Shown piece by piece: positions 1-8,179 of a stretch of 64,000 nt of DNA (positions within the stretch are counted from its first letter, which is position 1; each line of letters begins with the position of its first letter). The translations under genes and the position numbers were made by a program. The notes under the pieces are model-generated. The model was not told the origin of the DNA, did not search any database, and saw only the letters and a program-made list of their open reading frames with translations. The DNA is taken from NCBI GenBank assembly GCA_013298505.1, contig JAAFHY010000001.1:1-64000 (forward strand), given 5' to 3'. This stretch comes from Cytophagales bacterium. Its GTDB lineage: Bacteria > Bacteroidota > Bacteroidia > Cytophagales > Cyclobacteriaceae.

Positions 1-1322
1 GATAACACTGGGGAAAGCACGCAAACAAACAGTACGGGCCACCCCTTCGCCTTATATTTTGTAAAAATACCAAACGAGAATAAACCTAATAATGGTCCAT
101 ACGTATAGCTCGCCACACCCAGCACTGCATCAATAACAGATTTTTTGTTCAACTCCTTAAAAACTAAAATGATTACCAAAAAAAGAAGGGAGAAGCCAAC
201 GTGCACCCTAAACTTTTGGCGTTGCTTTATGACCTCTGGTTTGTTTTTAAACTGAAGAAAATCAATACAGAACGAAGTAGTCAACCCAGCCAGCGCAGAG
301 TCGGCACTGGCATACGAAGAAGCGGTAATGCCCAATAAAAAAAAGATGCCAACCAGTGGGCCAAGTTCATTAAAGGCAAGGCGCGGGTAGAGTTCGTCTG
401 ATAGGGCAGGAATTGCTAAACCCTTTTGCGTACTGTAGATGTAGAGCAACGCACCCAGCGTTAAAAAAAGAATATTAACAACCACCAACGTAAGGCTAAA
501 CCAGAACATGTTTTTTTGCGCATCGCCCAGTGTTTTGCAAGTCAGGTTTTTTTGCATGATCTCTTGATCGAGCCCAGTCATGGCAATGGCAATAAATGCC
601 CCACCCAAAAATTGTTTCGGGAAAAAGAGTGTAGAGTTTACATCGTCAAAATAGAAAATGCGTGCGTAGCTATTGTCTTTAATTGCGGCCACCATCGTAG
701 CAAAGTTCAAATCTAACTTATCGGCAAGTTGCCACACTGTTACGGCAACCGCGGTAACTAAGAATAATGTCTGAAAAGAATCAGTCCATACGATTGTTTT
801 AACGCCTCCTTTAAAGGTATACACCCAAATTAAAACAATCGTGGTGGCTACGGTAATAAAAAAGGGCACGCCCCACGAATCGAACAAGAATAGTTGAAGT
901 ACGGTAGCTGCCAGAAACAGCCTTAGCGAAGATCCAATCGTTCGCGAAATTAAAAAGAAGAGTGCGCCTGTTTTATAAGCCCATACATCAAAGCGTTGTT
1001 CAAGGTAACTATAAATCGAAATTACGTTGAGCCGATAGTAGAGCGGCATGAGTATTCCGATGATAACCCAATACCCAACCAAATACCCGAGCACTATTTG
1101 AAAATACCCAAAACCAATTTTGCCAACATTGCCCGGCACAGAGACAAACGTGACCCCGGAAAGTGAAGCCCCAATCATGCCAAATGCTACCAAATACCAA
1201 GGCGATTGGCGGTTGGCTGTAAAAAATGTATTGCTATCTGCTCCCTTTGATGTGAAATACGAAATGGTGATTAGCGCAACAAAGTAGGCGACCAGTATCG
1301 AAGAAATTAGTAGAGGCGACAT
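1..1322 (-). CDS. Sodium:solute symporter (SSS family), 3' end cut by window edge
   Basis: The reverse strand reads open from an ATG at 1320-1322 to the window edge, about 440 codons with no stop, so the C-terminus is missing. The N-terminus (MSPLLISSILVAYFVALIT) is a membrane segment, followed by residues typical of Na+/solute symporters: a SNTFFTANRQ-like stretch, a glycine-rich second helix (GASLSGVTFVSVPG) and many further hydrophobic helices. The family couples sodium entry to uptake of a sugar, amino acid, sialic acid or similar solute across the inner membrane. The substrate cannot be told from what is visible. It is transcribed away from clpS, so the intergenic region carries divergent promoters. 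Confidence 0.85.
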   Translation of the reverse strand, partial: MSPLLISSILVAYFVALITISYFTSKGADSNTFFTANRQSPWYLVAFGMIGASLSGVTFVSVPGNVGKIGFGYFQIVLGYLVGYWVIIGILMPLYYRLNVISIYSYLEQRFDVWAYKTGALFFLISRTIGSSLRLFLAATVLQLFLFDSWGVPFFITVATTIVLIWVYTFKGGVKTIVWTDSFQTLFLVTAVAVTVWQLADKLDLNFATMVAAIKDNSYARIFYFDDVNSTLFFPKQFLGGAFIAIAMTGLDQEIMQKNLTCKTLGDAQKNMFWFSLTLVVVNILFLTLGALLYIYSTQKGLAIPALSDELYPRLAFNELGPLVGIFFLLGITASSYASADSALAGLTTSFCIDFLQFKNKPEVIKQRQKFRVHVGFSLLFLVIILVFKELNKKSVIDAVLGVASYTYGPLLGLFSFGIFTKYKAKGWPVLFVCVLSPVL

Positions 1323-1465
1323 AAGCTTATTCTGATCGGAAAACTACGCTAACTTTTGAACATTAAAAATCAATCGATAATTGTGCTTCTAACTCCATGG
1401 AAATGGAATGATGAAGGAAGTTTCAGAGAGTAAAAAATTCCCGCAGTCTAGTCAAGAGTTTTTTT

Positions 1466-1473
1466 TACTTTTG
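1466..1473 (+). promoter_or_regulatory. Bacteroidota-type -7 promoter box for clpS
   Basis: The sequence TACTTTTG matches the TAnnTTTG consensus used by the primary sigma factor of this phylum. It lies 19 bases before the GTG start of clpS, which gives a short leader. No clear -33 TTG was seen at ideal spacing. Confidence 0.5.
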
Positions 1474-1492
1474 CTTTACTATTTTCAATAAC

Positions 1493-1768
1493 GTGAGAAC
1501 CCAAGAACAAGAGTTAACCGATTTACTCGAGGCCATTGAAATTACCGATGTAAAAGATTTGGTAGTTTTTAATGATGACTTCAACACGTTTGAGCATGTA
1601 ATCGCCACATTAATAAAAGTATGTGAACATACCACCGAGCAAGCTGAGCAATGCACGTGGCTTATACATTATAAAGGTAAGTGTACGGTTCGCACTGGAT
1701 CGTACGAGCAACTCAATCCTTTGCGCCAAGCCATTTGCGAGCAAGGGATTGACGCAAAAATAGTTTAA
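1493..1768 (+). CDS. clpS: ATP-dependent Clp protease adaptor ClpS
   Basis: This 91-residue protein carries the ClpS core: a VVFNDD motif near residue 25, the helix that begins FNTFEHVI, a central ..QAEQCTWLIHYKGKC.. stretch and a C-terminal helix. ClpS binds the ClpA/ClpC N-domain and delivers N-degron substrates to ClpP in the cytoplasm. The length fits the family. The start is a GTG (1493-1495), chosen because the open frame contains no earlier credible start and a promoter box lies just upstream. recR follows after 25 bases, so the two are probably co-transcribed. Confidence 0.85.
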   Translation: MRTQEQELTDLLEAIEITDVKDLVVFNDDFNTFEHVIATLIKVCEHTTEQAEQCTWLIHYKGKCTVRTGSYEQLNPLRQAICEQGIDAKIV

Positions 1769-1793
1769 CACATAGCTCGCTTAAAAAACACCT

Positions 1794-2402
1794 GTGGAGT
1801 ACCCATCGAAACTGATCGAAGAAGCTGTAAATGAGGTAGCCAAACTTCCGGGGATAGGAAAAAAGACAGCACTTCGGTTGGTGTTGCATTTAATTAAAGA
1901 ACAGGAAAGTCGCACTCAATCGCTGGCAGAGGCACTGACAAATCTTCGCTCCAATATTATGTTTTGTAAAATCTGCAATAACATTTCAGATGAAGAAGAA
2001 TGTTCTATTTGCCGAAGCCATAGACGAGACAAAACCTTGCTTTGTGTGGTAGAAGATACACAAGATGTAATGGCCATTGAAAACACCTCTCAGTTTACGG
2101 GCATTTACCACGTATTAGGCGGAGTGATTTCTCCTATGAATGGAATTGGCCCATCCGATTTAAAGATAGATTCGCTAGTGGCCCGGGTTTCGGCCAACGA
2201 TAATCAGATTAAAGAAATTATTTTAGCACTTAGCCCAACCATGGAAGGCGACACGACCAGCTTCTACATCAACCGAAAATTGGCAACGCTTCCGATAAAG
2301 ATAACATCCATTGCACGAGGGGTGCCAATGGGGGGCGATTTAGAATATGCCGATGAGATTACATTGGGGAGAAGTATTATTGGTAGGACGCTGTTTAGTT
2401 GA
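1794..2402 (+). CDS. recR: Recombination mediator protein RecR
   Basis: This 202-residue protein has the full RecR layout. An N-terminal helix-hairpin-helix (LPGIGKKTALRL, about residues 17-28) is followed by a four-cysteine zinc finger (C58, C61, C70, C73), then a Toprim domain beginning LLCVVEDTQDVMAIE, and a C-terminal Walker-like segment ending in an arginine-rich tail. RecR works with RecF/RecO to load RecA on gapped single-stranded DNA. Translation starts at a GTG. The N-terminal MEYPSKLIEEAVNEVAKLPG matches the usual family start. It lies 25 bases downstream of clpS. Confidence 0.95.
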   Translation: MEYPSKLIEEAVNEVAKLPGIGKKTALRLVLHLIKEQESRTQSLAEALTNLRSNIMFCKICNNISDEEECSICRSHRRDKTLLCVVEDTQDVMAIENTSQFTGIYHVLGGVISPMNGIGPSDLKIDSLVARVSANDNQIKEIILALSPTMEGDTTSFYINRKLATLPIKITSIARGVPMGGDLEYADEITLGRSIIGRTLFS

Positions 2403-2448
2403 TCTGAATTGCAATGGTTTGGTTAGCCCTATTTATTCTCTTACTTTT

Positions 2449-2631
2449 ATGAACAAATCAATGGGTATGGTTACCATCATTAAAAAGAAGCAGAACAAGC
2501 TGGATATCGCAAAAAAATTCAGTAAGGCAATTATGCAAAAAGGCGTGGACACGCACAAGTATTGTGGGGTAATCAAACTTTCCAAAGACCCACTCATCAT
2601 CCAAAAAGAACTTCGAGATGAATGGGAATAG
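2449..2631 (+). CDS. Putative antitoxin of a VapBC-like pair
   Basis: This small frame encodes about 60 residues, rich in lysine and charged residues (for example IKKKQNKLDIAKKFSKAIMQKG), and its last 14 bases overlap the PIN-domain gene. Size, charge and overlap with a PIN toxin fit a type II antitoxin. No named antitoxin fold (AbrB, RHH, Phd) was recognised by eye, so the family is open. In-frame ATGs exist at 2449, 2461 and 2467. The first is used here because the frame upstream of it lies inside recR. Function is inferred from its neighbour. Confidence 0.6.
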   Translation: MNKSMGMVTIIKKKQNKLDIAKKFSKAIMQKGVDTHKYCGVIKLSKDPLIIQKELRDEWE

Positions 2632-2986
2632 CGTTGTTCTTGATACGAACATCGTTTTATATCTTTTAAATGGTGACAGAGTTTTGGCAGAGATGCTTTA
2701 CCAGAAGAAATTATACATTTCTTTTATTTCTCAATTGGAATTGTTTGGATTCAACGAAATCACCTCTCATCAGCAAGTAGAAATAAGTAAGTTCATTAAA
2801 GATTGCATTGTTATTGACATTAACGAAGAAATAAAAAATGAAGTAATTTCCATTCGTAAAACGACCAAACTAAAACTCCCCGACAGTATTGTGCTTGCAA
2901 CGGCTCGCTATTTAAGCCTACCACTCATCACAGCAGATGCAGATTTTAAAGCAACAAAATTTTCAGAAATAATTATTTACGAATAA
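2618..2986 (+). CDS. PIN-domain ribonuclease, VapC-like toxin
   Basis: The 122-residue protein has the four acidic positions of PIN nucleases: D9 in LDTN, E41 in SQLELFG, D89 in KLPDSIV and D107 in ITADADF. VapC-type toxins cleave RNA, usually tRNA or rRNA, with a bound Mg2+ ion and are held inactive by the partner encoded just upstream. All catalytic acids are present, so the enzyme is probably functional. The start overlaps the antitoxin frame by 14 bases, typical of translational coupling. The aminotransferase gene follows after two bases, so the pair sits inside a housekeeping transcript. Confidence 0.82.
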   Translation: MNGNSVVLDTNIVLYLLNGDRVLAEMLYQKKLYISFISQLELFGFNEITSHQQVEISKFIKDCIVIDINEEIKNEVISIRKTTKLKLPDSIVLATARYLSLPLITADADFKATKFSEIIIYE

Positions 2987-2988
2987 CT

Positions 2989-4185
2989 ATGAATCATCTC
3001 TCTAACCGCATTAACGCAATCGAAGAATCAGCCACGTTGGCCATGGCAGCCAAAGCCCGCGAGTATAAAAACAGAGGCATCGATGTAATCAACCTCAGCC
3101 TAGGTGAGCCCGATTTTAAAACGCCCAAACATATTTGCGAGGCAGCTAAAAGCGCGATTGATGACGGTAAGTATTTTTCGTACCCTCCAGTAGCGGGCTA
3201 TCAAGATTTGCGCGAGGCAATTGCAGCAAAATACCAAGCAGAAAATAAAGTTCCGTATAGGGCAGAGAACATTGTTGTTTCCAACGGGGCAAAACAATCT
3301 ATCGCCAATGTAATGTTGGCATTGCTCAACCCAGGCGATGAAGTAATTGTGTTTTCCCCTTTTTGGGTAAGCTACGATGCGCTTGTTCGCCTTTGCGAAG
3401 CAACACCTGTATTGGTGAAAGGAACAATAGAAAACGATTTTAAAGTAACCGCACAGCAAGTAGAAAAAGCAATCACTTCAAAAACTAAGGCGATTATTTT
3501 CTCTTCGCCTTGCAATCCTACGGGTTCTGTTTTTTCTAGAGCCGAGTTAGAATCAATTGCTGCGGTAGTTCTTAAGCACCAAAACTTGCTAATCATTGCC
3601 GATGAAATTTATGAGCACATTAATTTTACAGGAGATCGCGTAAGCATGGCTTCCCTTCCGGGGATGTTTGAGCGCACCATTACCGTAAATGGTTTTGCCA
3701 AAGGTTTTGCCATGACGGGCTGGCGTGTAGGATATATTGCCGCACCCAAATGGATAGCCGATGGAAGCAACAAAGTGCAAGGCCAAGTTACTTCTGCCAA
3801 TTGTTCTATTTCGCAGCGCGGTGCATTGGCTGCCATTACTGGCGATATTGAACCTACCAATAAGATGGTAGCAGAATATCACAAGCGAAGAGATATTGTT
3901 TTTAATCTTCTAAAAGAAATACCCGGTGTAAAAGCAAATTACCCACAAGGCGCATTTTATTTCTTTCCCGATGTTAGTTATTATTTCGGAAAGAAAGATG
4001 GCGGCACAATAATTAAGAATGGCGATGATTTTTGTTTCTTCATGTTAGATAAAGGTCACGTATCGTTAGTGCCGGGTAGTGCATTTGGCGATGATAATTG
4101 TGTGAGGCTTTCGTATGCTGCATCTGAAAAAGATTTAGTTGAAGCCATGCGCAGAATGAAAGAGGCCTTAGCTACATTAGTTTAA
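2989..4185 (+). CDS. Class I/II pyridoxal-phosphate aminotransferase, aspartate aminotransferase-like
   Basis: The 398-residue protein is a fold-type I aminotransferase. It shows the N-terminal INLSLGEPDF substrate-loop motif, the SNGAKQ phosphate-binding segment near residue 100, a CNPTG motif, the conserved ADEIYEHI strand and the cofactor lysine K238 in NGFAKGFAMTGWRVGY. A C-terminal arginine in the VRLSYA segment would bind the substrate carboxylate. The family transfers amino groups between aspartate and 2-oxoglutarate or related pairs. Aspartate is the likely substrate from overall resemblance, but other amino acids are not excluded. It starts two bases after the PIN gene. Confidence 0.9.
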   Translation: MNHLSNRINAIEESATLAMAAKAREYKNRGIDVINLSLGEPDFKTPKHICEAAKSAIDDGKYFSYPPVAGYQDLREAIAAKYQAENKVPYRAENIVVSNGAKQSIANVMLALLNPGDEVIVFSPFWVSYDALVRLCEATPVLVKGTIENDFKVTAQQVEKAITSKTKAIIFSSPCNPTGSVFSRAELESIAAVVLKHQNLLIIADEIYEHINFTGDRVSMASLPGMFERTITVNGFAKGFAMTGWRVGYIAAPKWIADGSNKVQGQVTSANCSISQRGALAAITGDIEPTNKMVAEYHKRRDIVFNLLKEIPGVKANYPQGAFYFFPDVSYYFGKKDGGTIIKNGDDFCFFMLDKGHVSLVPGSAFGDDNCVRLSYAASEKDLVEAMRRMKEALATLV

Positions 4186-4254
4186 AGGTTTAAAGATAGG
4201 TCATCTCCAACTTTAAAATTTCGGCTTTATACTTTAAGCTTCCACTTTAAAGAC

Positions 4255-5232
4255 ATGAATTCTACAGAAAAAATAATCCAATCGTTTTCAAACCTCAATG
4301 TGCTTATCGTTGGCGATGTGATGTTGGATAGTTATATCTGGGGTGTGGTGGAAAGAATTTCGCCCGAGGCACCAGTGCCAATTATTAATGTGCGCAAAAA
4401 AGATTTTAGGCTAGGTGGGGCTGCCAACGTTGCGTTAAACATTCGGGCTTTAGGAGCGAATCCAATTTTATGTTCGTTGATAGGAGAGGACGAGGACGGC
4501 AAGAAATTGATTCAGCAATTGGATGAAAAAAATATTTCTAAAGAAGGAATTGTAATCAGCAAGTTTAGACCGACAACAGTAAAAACGAGGATCATCGCAA
4601 GCCATCAGCACGTAGTTAGGGTAGATGAAGAATCTGATAAAGTTGCCAACAACGAAGAAGAAGAAAAGCTACTAACAAAAATTGAAAAACTGTTACCTCT
4701 TTGCCAAGTAGTTATTTTTGAAGACTACGATAAAGGAGTTCTTACCAGTTCCATTATTGAAAAGAGTATCGCTCTGGCAAAGAAAAAAAATATTCCAACG
4801 GTGGTCGATCCGAAAAAAAGAAATTTTTTATCGTACGTTGGCGCAACCCTGTTCAAACCAAATTTAAAAGAGTTACGCGAAGGACTGAAGATAGAAGTTG
4901 ACGCCTCAAATCAAAAACAAGTTGAAATTGCAGTTGATAAATTGAAACAGAAATTAAATGTAGCGGGTGTTATGCTCACGCTCTCCGAGCACGGTGTGTA
5001 CATCGACTACCAAAACGAAAAAGTAAAAATACCCGCGCACGCACGCGAGATAGCAGACGTTTCAGGTGCGGGCGATACCGTGGTGAGTATTGCTGCGTTG
5101 TGTATCGCATTAAGCCTTCCTCCGCATATCGTTGCTTCACTTTCTAATTTAGGTGGCGGGTTGGTATGCCAGCATGTGGGGGTAGTGCCGATTGATAGAG
5201 AGGAGTTACTAACTGAGGCACAAAGCCAATAG
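4255..5232 (+). CDS. rfaE1: PfkB-family kinase, D-glycero-beta-D-manno-heptose-7-phosphate kinase-like
   Basis: This 325-residue protein is a ribokinase/PfkB kinase. It begins with a VLIVGDVMLDSYIWG segment and an RISPEAPVPI substrate loop characteristic of the kinase half of HldE/RfaE, has a RLGGAANVALN glycine motif, and carries the catalytic base D274 in the GAGDT motif. The enzyme phosphorylates heptose-7-phosphate at C1 on the way to ADP-heptose for lipopolysaccharide core. The nucleotidyltransferase half of E. coli HldE is absent, as expected for a stand-alone kinase. Upstream, 4186-4254 holds three imperfect ACTTTAA repeats and no clear promoter. Confidence 0.82.
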   Translation: MNSTEKIIQSFSNLNVLIVGDVMLDSYIWGVVERISPEAPVPIINVRKKDFRLGGAANVALNIRALGANPILCSLIGEDEDGKKLIQQLDEKNISKEGIVISKFRPTTVKTRIIASHQHVVRVDEESDKVANNEEEEKLLTKIEKLLPLCQVVIFEDYDKGVLTSSIIEKSIALAKKKNIPTVVDPKKRNFLSYVGATLFKPNLKELREGLKIEVDASNQKQVEIAVDKLKQKLNVAGVMLTLSEHGVYIDYQNEKVKIPAHAREIADVSGAGDTVVSIAALCIALSLPPHIVASLSNLGGGLVCQHVGVVPIDREELLTEAQSQ

Positions 5233-5234
5233 TT

Positions 5235-5696
5235 ATGGGCAAGCCGCTGGACAGAGAACACCAAACATTTTTGCTATACTCTCAATTTCTCTTTATCGTT
5301 ATAGTTGTTTCTTGTAAACCAAATCCTGACGACTGGAGAGGTCAATGGACAAAGGACAATTTGAAATTAAAGGAAGTTGTTTCCTTATTAAAACACGACA
5401 GACTCAAACTCATAAATCCACGCGGGACTTACCAAATTCCAGACAGTTTTGATTTAAAGGAACCATACGGACAATTGGTGTATCGGCAGACTGACTTCAC
5501 ATACGACAGTACTTATTCAACTGTATTCTACCCTGACGACATCTACAAAGACAAATTTAAGTTCATGTTTGTATTTACGGACAACTCAAAAAGACTTAAT
5601 GAATATGACAACGAAAGAAAGTCAGTTGTTAAAATCGAGAACAATTGGTATTGCTTGGACGACTCATATTCAATTGAGAACATAATAAAGGACTGA
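5235..5696 (+). CDS. Hypothetical lipoprotein
   Basis: No family is recognised in this 153-residue protein. A hydrophobic stretch at about residues 12-26 ends in VVSC, which reads as a lipobox, so the mature protein is probably anchored from Cys27 and acts in the envelope. The rest is rich in Asp, Lys and Tyr and contains two motifs resembling beta-strand turns (FTYDSTYSTVFYPDD). The start follows the kinase stop after only two bases. Codon choice leans to GAC and differs from the flanking genes, which suggests recent acquisition together with the HNH gene. Confidence 0.55.
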   Translation: MGKPLDREHQTFLLYSQFLFIVIVVSCKPNPDDWRGQWTKDNLKLKEVVSLLKHDRLKLINPRGTYQIPDSFDLKEPYGQLVYRQTDFTYDSTYSTVFYPDDIYKDKFKFMFVFTDNSKRLNEYDNERKSVVKIENNWYCLDDSYSIENIIKD

Positions 5697-5735
5697 CCGA
5701 CTTGCGGCCAGCCAAGTAAGTTTATTGAATTGGTT

Positions 5736-6599
5736 ATGTTACCGTTGACAAATACGGATATTGATTTCTCTCAGGAGTTAGAGTGTACTTACAGTGGAGA
5801 GCTATACTCAGTACGCGACAATGGCGCAATTTTGAAACATCCTCAAGTTGGGAAGCGACCTCGGCCAACAGATAATCAATGGACTTTTGGAAAATTAAGT
5901 ATCACAACAGGGTACTTGGAAATTGCCTCTTTCCGTGTTCATAGAATAGTAGCAACTGCATTTCATGGGGAACCAACAACAAAAGAACACGTTGTTGATC
6001 ATATCGACACGAACAAACAAAATAACAGACCGGAAAACCTTAGGTGGCTTACAAGATTGGAAAACGTTTTAAACAATCCAATTACAGTAAAACGCATTGA
6101 ATTAGCTTGTGGCTGTAGTGTTGAAGAGTTTCTTTCAGACCCTTCAAAATTTCGTAATAAGTTTAAAAAAGACTCAAATTACGAATGGATGAGTACTGTA
6201 AGTAAAGAAGAAGCGAAACTAAGTTATGAACGGATGTTGACCTGGGCAAAAAGTGATAAAAAACCAACGGATAGAGGTTCTCTAGGAAAATGGATTTATA
6301 GTCCTAATCCTAAATCATTTTCAACGGTCAATAGAACGTTGATAGAACAAGTTTTTAAAAAGGTAATGGAGGTAACAGGAATAGGCCAAGAAGAAATATC
6401 TTCAAAAAGAAAAAAAAGAGAAATTTTAGCAGCTCGTGTTTATGCCGCGACACAACTTTATAAAGAAATAAGGCTATCAGAAGAGGAAATTGGTAAGTTG
6501 ATTGGAATCTCTAAAAGTATGGTTAATACATATTTGAATTACCCCGAAAACTATTTGCAAAAAGCTGATTACTTTCAGGCTTGGAAGAGTTCATGGTAG
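5736..6599 (+). CDS. HNH endonuclease with C-terminal helix-turn-helix
   Basis: The protein (about 287 residues) has an HNH nuclease domain with the pattern FRVHRIVATAFHG ... VVDHIDTNKQNNRPENLRW, in which the DH pair, the asparagines and the final NLRW strand are all present. This arrangement is shared by phage and homing-type HNH enzymes. The C-terminal 60 residues (AARVYAATQLYKEIRLSEEEIGKLIGISKSMVNTYL) form a plausible helix-turn-helix. The ATG at 5736 is preferred over a TTG six bases earlier. It is AT-rich relative to its neighbours and flanked by a tRNA. That fits a small mobile or selfish insertion, but no terminal repeats or methylase were found. Confidence 0.7.
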   Translation: MLPLTNTDIDFSQELECTYSGELYSVRDNGAILKHPQVGKRPRPTDNQWTFGKLSITTGYLEIASFRVHRIVATAFHGEPTTKEHVVDHIDTNKQNNRPENLRWLTRLENVLNNPITVKRIELACGCSVEEFLSDPSKFRNKFKKDSNYEWMSTVSKEEAKLSYERMLTWAKSDKKPTDRGSLGKWIYSPNPKSFSTVNRTLIEQVFKKVMEVTGIGQEEISSKRKKREILAARVYAATQLYKEIRLSEEEIGKLIGISKSMVNTYLNYPENYLQKADYFQAWKSSW

Positions 6600-6639
6600 G
6601 CCGACAATTCCGTCATTCCTTACATATTGCACCAACGTT

Positions 6640-6676
6640 AAAAAAATAAAGCCTTCCATTTCTGAAAGGCTTATTG
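6640..6676 (-). terminator. Rho-independent terminator downstream of tRNA-His
   Basis: On the reverse strand AATAAGCCTT, a ten-base loop and AAGGCTT form a stem that is followed by TTATTTTTTT. The T-run is on the reverse-strand side only, so it terminates the tRNA transcript. Confidence 0.85.
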
Positions 6677-6679
6677 AAG

Positions 6680-6754
6680 GGTGAATGACGGGGCTCGAAC
6701 CCGCGACCTCCAGAATCACAATCTAGCATTCTAACCAACTGAACTACATCCACC
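6680..6754 (-). tRNA. tRNA-His (anticodon GTG)
   Basis: The reverse strand folds into a complete cloverleaf. The acceptor stem is GTGGATG paired with CATTCAC, the D arm is GTTC-AGTTGGTTA-GAAT, the anticodon stem is CTAGA/TCTGG around the loop TTGTGAT, and the T arm has loop TTCGAGC. The anticodon GTG reads histidine codons. A G at position -1 (6754) opposite discriminator base C73 (6680) is the identity mark of tRNA-His. CCA is not encoded. A terminator follows directly. Confidence 0.95.
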
Positions 6755-6798
6755 GTTTAAGGACTGCAAATGTAAGTACGCAATCGCAAATCGCAAAG

Positions 6799-8139
6799 TT
6801 AGCTTCTCAAGAATTGGAGCCTTTCTCCGTTTTTGCCTTCGATTAGCCGCCCATTTGCATAAGCATGATGCCCCGAAATCCAAGTATCTGTAACCTTTGA
6901 AGTAAAAACCTGTCCTTCAAATGGCGACCAACCGCACTTAGCAAGAATCGTATCTTTTTCAACTGTCCACTTAGCGGCAAGGTCTACCAAAACCAAATCG
7001 GCATAGTAGCCTTCTCTAATAAAACCCCGCCTGTCGATTTGAAAAAGAATTGCTGGGTTATGGCTCATCTTTTCAATAATTTTTTCGAGTGTAATTTTTC
7101 CCTGCTTAAAAAATTCGAGCATGGCAATTACGCTGTGCTGAACGAGTGGCCCACCCGAGGGCGCATTGAAATAAGAATTTCTTTTCTCTTCAATAGTATG
7201 GGGTGCGTGGTCGGTGGCGATCACATCAATACGATTATCAAGTAGTGCTTTAAAAATTTCTTGTTGGTCGTTGGCCTTTTTGATAGCAGGGTTCCACTTT
7301 ATGTTCATCCCTAATTTTTCATAATCCGAATCATTAAACCAAAGATGATGAATGCATGCTTCGGCTGTAATCTTCTTTTTCTCAAGAGGGATTGAGTTGT
7401 CAAATAGCGAAGTCTCTTTGGCGGTAGAAATATGCAAGATATGCAAGCGTGTTCCGTGTTTTTTTGCTAGGCCAATGGCAAACGATGAGGATTTGTAACA
7501 CGCCTCTTCACTTCTGATAATTGGATGTAAAGCAACAGGGCAATCGTCACCATATTTTTCTTTGAAGTCGGCTAGGTTTTTGCGAATGATCAGTTCATCC
7601 TCGCAGTGAGTTGCAATCAACGAAGGGAAGCTAGAGAAAACATTTTCCAATGTCTTGGGATTATCCACCAACAAATTCCCAGTAGAAGATCCCATGAAAA
7701 TTTTTAAGCCACAAACTTTCGTTAGATCCGTCTTCATGATCTCGTCCAAGTTATCATTGGATGTTCCCATGAAAAACGAGTAATTAGCAAGAGAAGATTG
7801 CTTAGCGATTTGATACTTATCTTCTAATAGTTGTTGCGTAAAAACTGGAGGGTTGGTATTGGGCATTTCCATGAAACTAGTAATCCCACCTGCCACCGCT
7901 GCCCGCGACTCGGTATAAATGGTGCCCTTGTGGGTAAGTCCAGGTTCGCGAAAATGAACTTGATCGTCAATGGCTCCGGGCATTAATAGCTTTCCATTTG
8001 CGTCTATCACCGTATGAGGCTGCGAAACAGAAATATTTTTTCCGATCTTTTCGATAAAAGATCCTTTAATTAACACATCGCCCTCAAAGACCTTGCCTTC
8101 GTTGACTACCTTTGCGTTCGTTATGAGTGTAGAGTTCAT
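6799..8139 (-). CDS. pyrC: Dihydroorotase, class I-like amidohydrolase
   Basis: The protein (446 residues from the chosen start) is a class I dihydroorotase-like amidohydrolase, the enzyme that closes carbamoyl-aspartate to dihydroorotate in pyrimidine synthesis. Visible motifs are DDQVHFREPGLTHKG at about 58-72, GLKIFMGSSTGN with the candidate carboxylated lysine, ATHCEDE, LHILHIST and VIATDHAPH with the catalytic aspartate. The usual metal-binding HxH reads Q60-V-H62, so one ligand is replaced. The ATG at 8139 is chosen over one seven codons upstream because a promoter-like TATCTTTA lies between them. It is divergent from the helicase gene. Confidence 0.82.
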   Translation of the reverse strand: MNSTLITNAKVVNEGKVFEGDVLIKGSFIEKIGKNISVSQPHTVIDANGKLLMPGAIDDQVHFREPGLTHKGTIYTESRAAVAGGITSFMEMPNTNPPVFTQQLLEDKYQIAKQSSLANYSFFMGTSNDNLDEIMKTDLTKVCGLKIFMGSSTGNLLVDNPKTLENVFSSFPSLIATHCEDELIIRKNLADFKEKYGDDCPVALHPIIRSEEACYKSSSFAIGLAKKHGTRLHILHISTAKETSLFDNSIPLEKKKITAEACIHHLWFNDSDYEKLGMNIKWNPAIKKANDQQEIFKALLDNRIDVIATDHAPHTIEEKRNSYFNAPSGGPLVQHSVIAMLEFFKQGKITLEKIIEKMSHNPAILFQIDRRGFIREGYYADLVLVDLAAKWTVEKDTILAKCGWSPFEGQVFTSKVTDTWISGHHAYANGRLIEGKNGERLQFLRS

Positions 8140-8179
8140 TACCTTGTAAAGATACAACACCTACCCGAACCCGCTGCAA

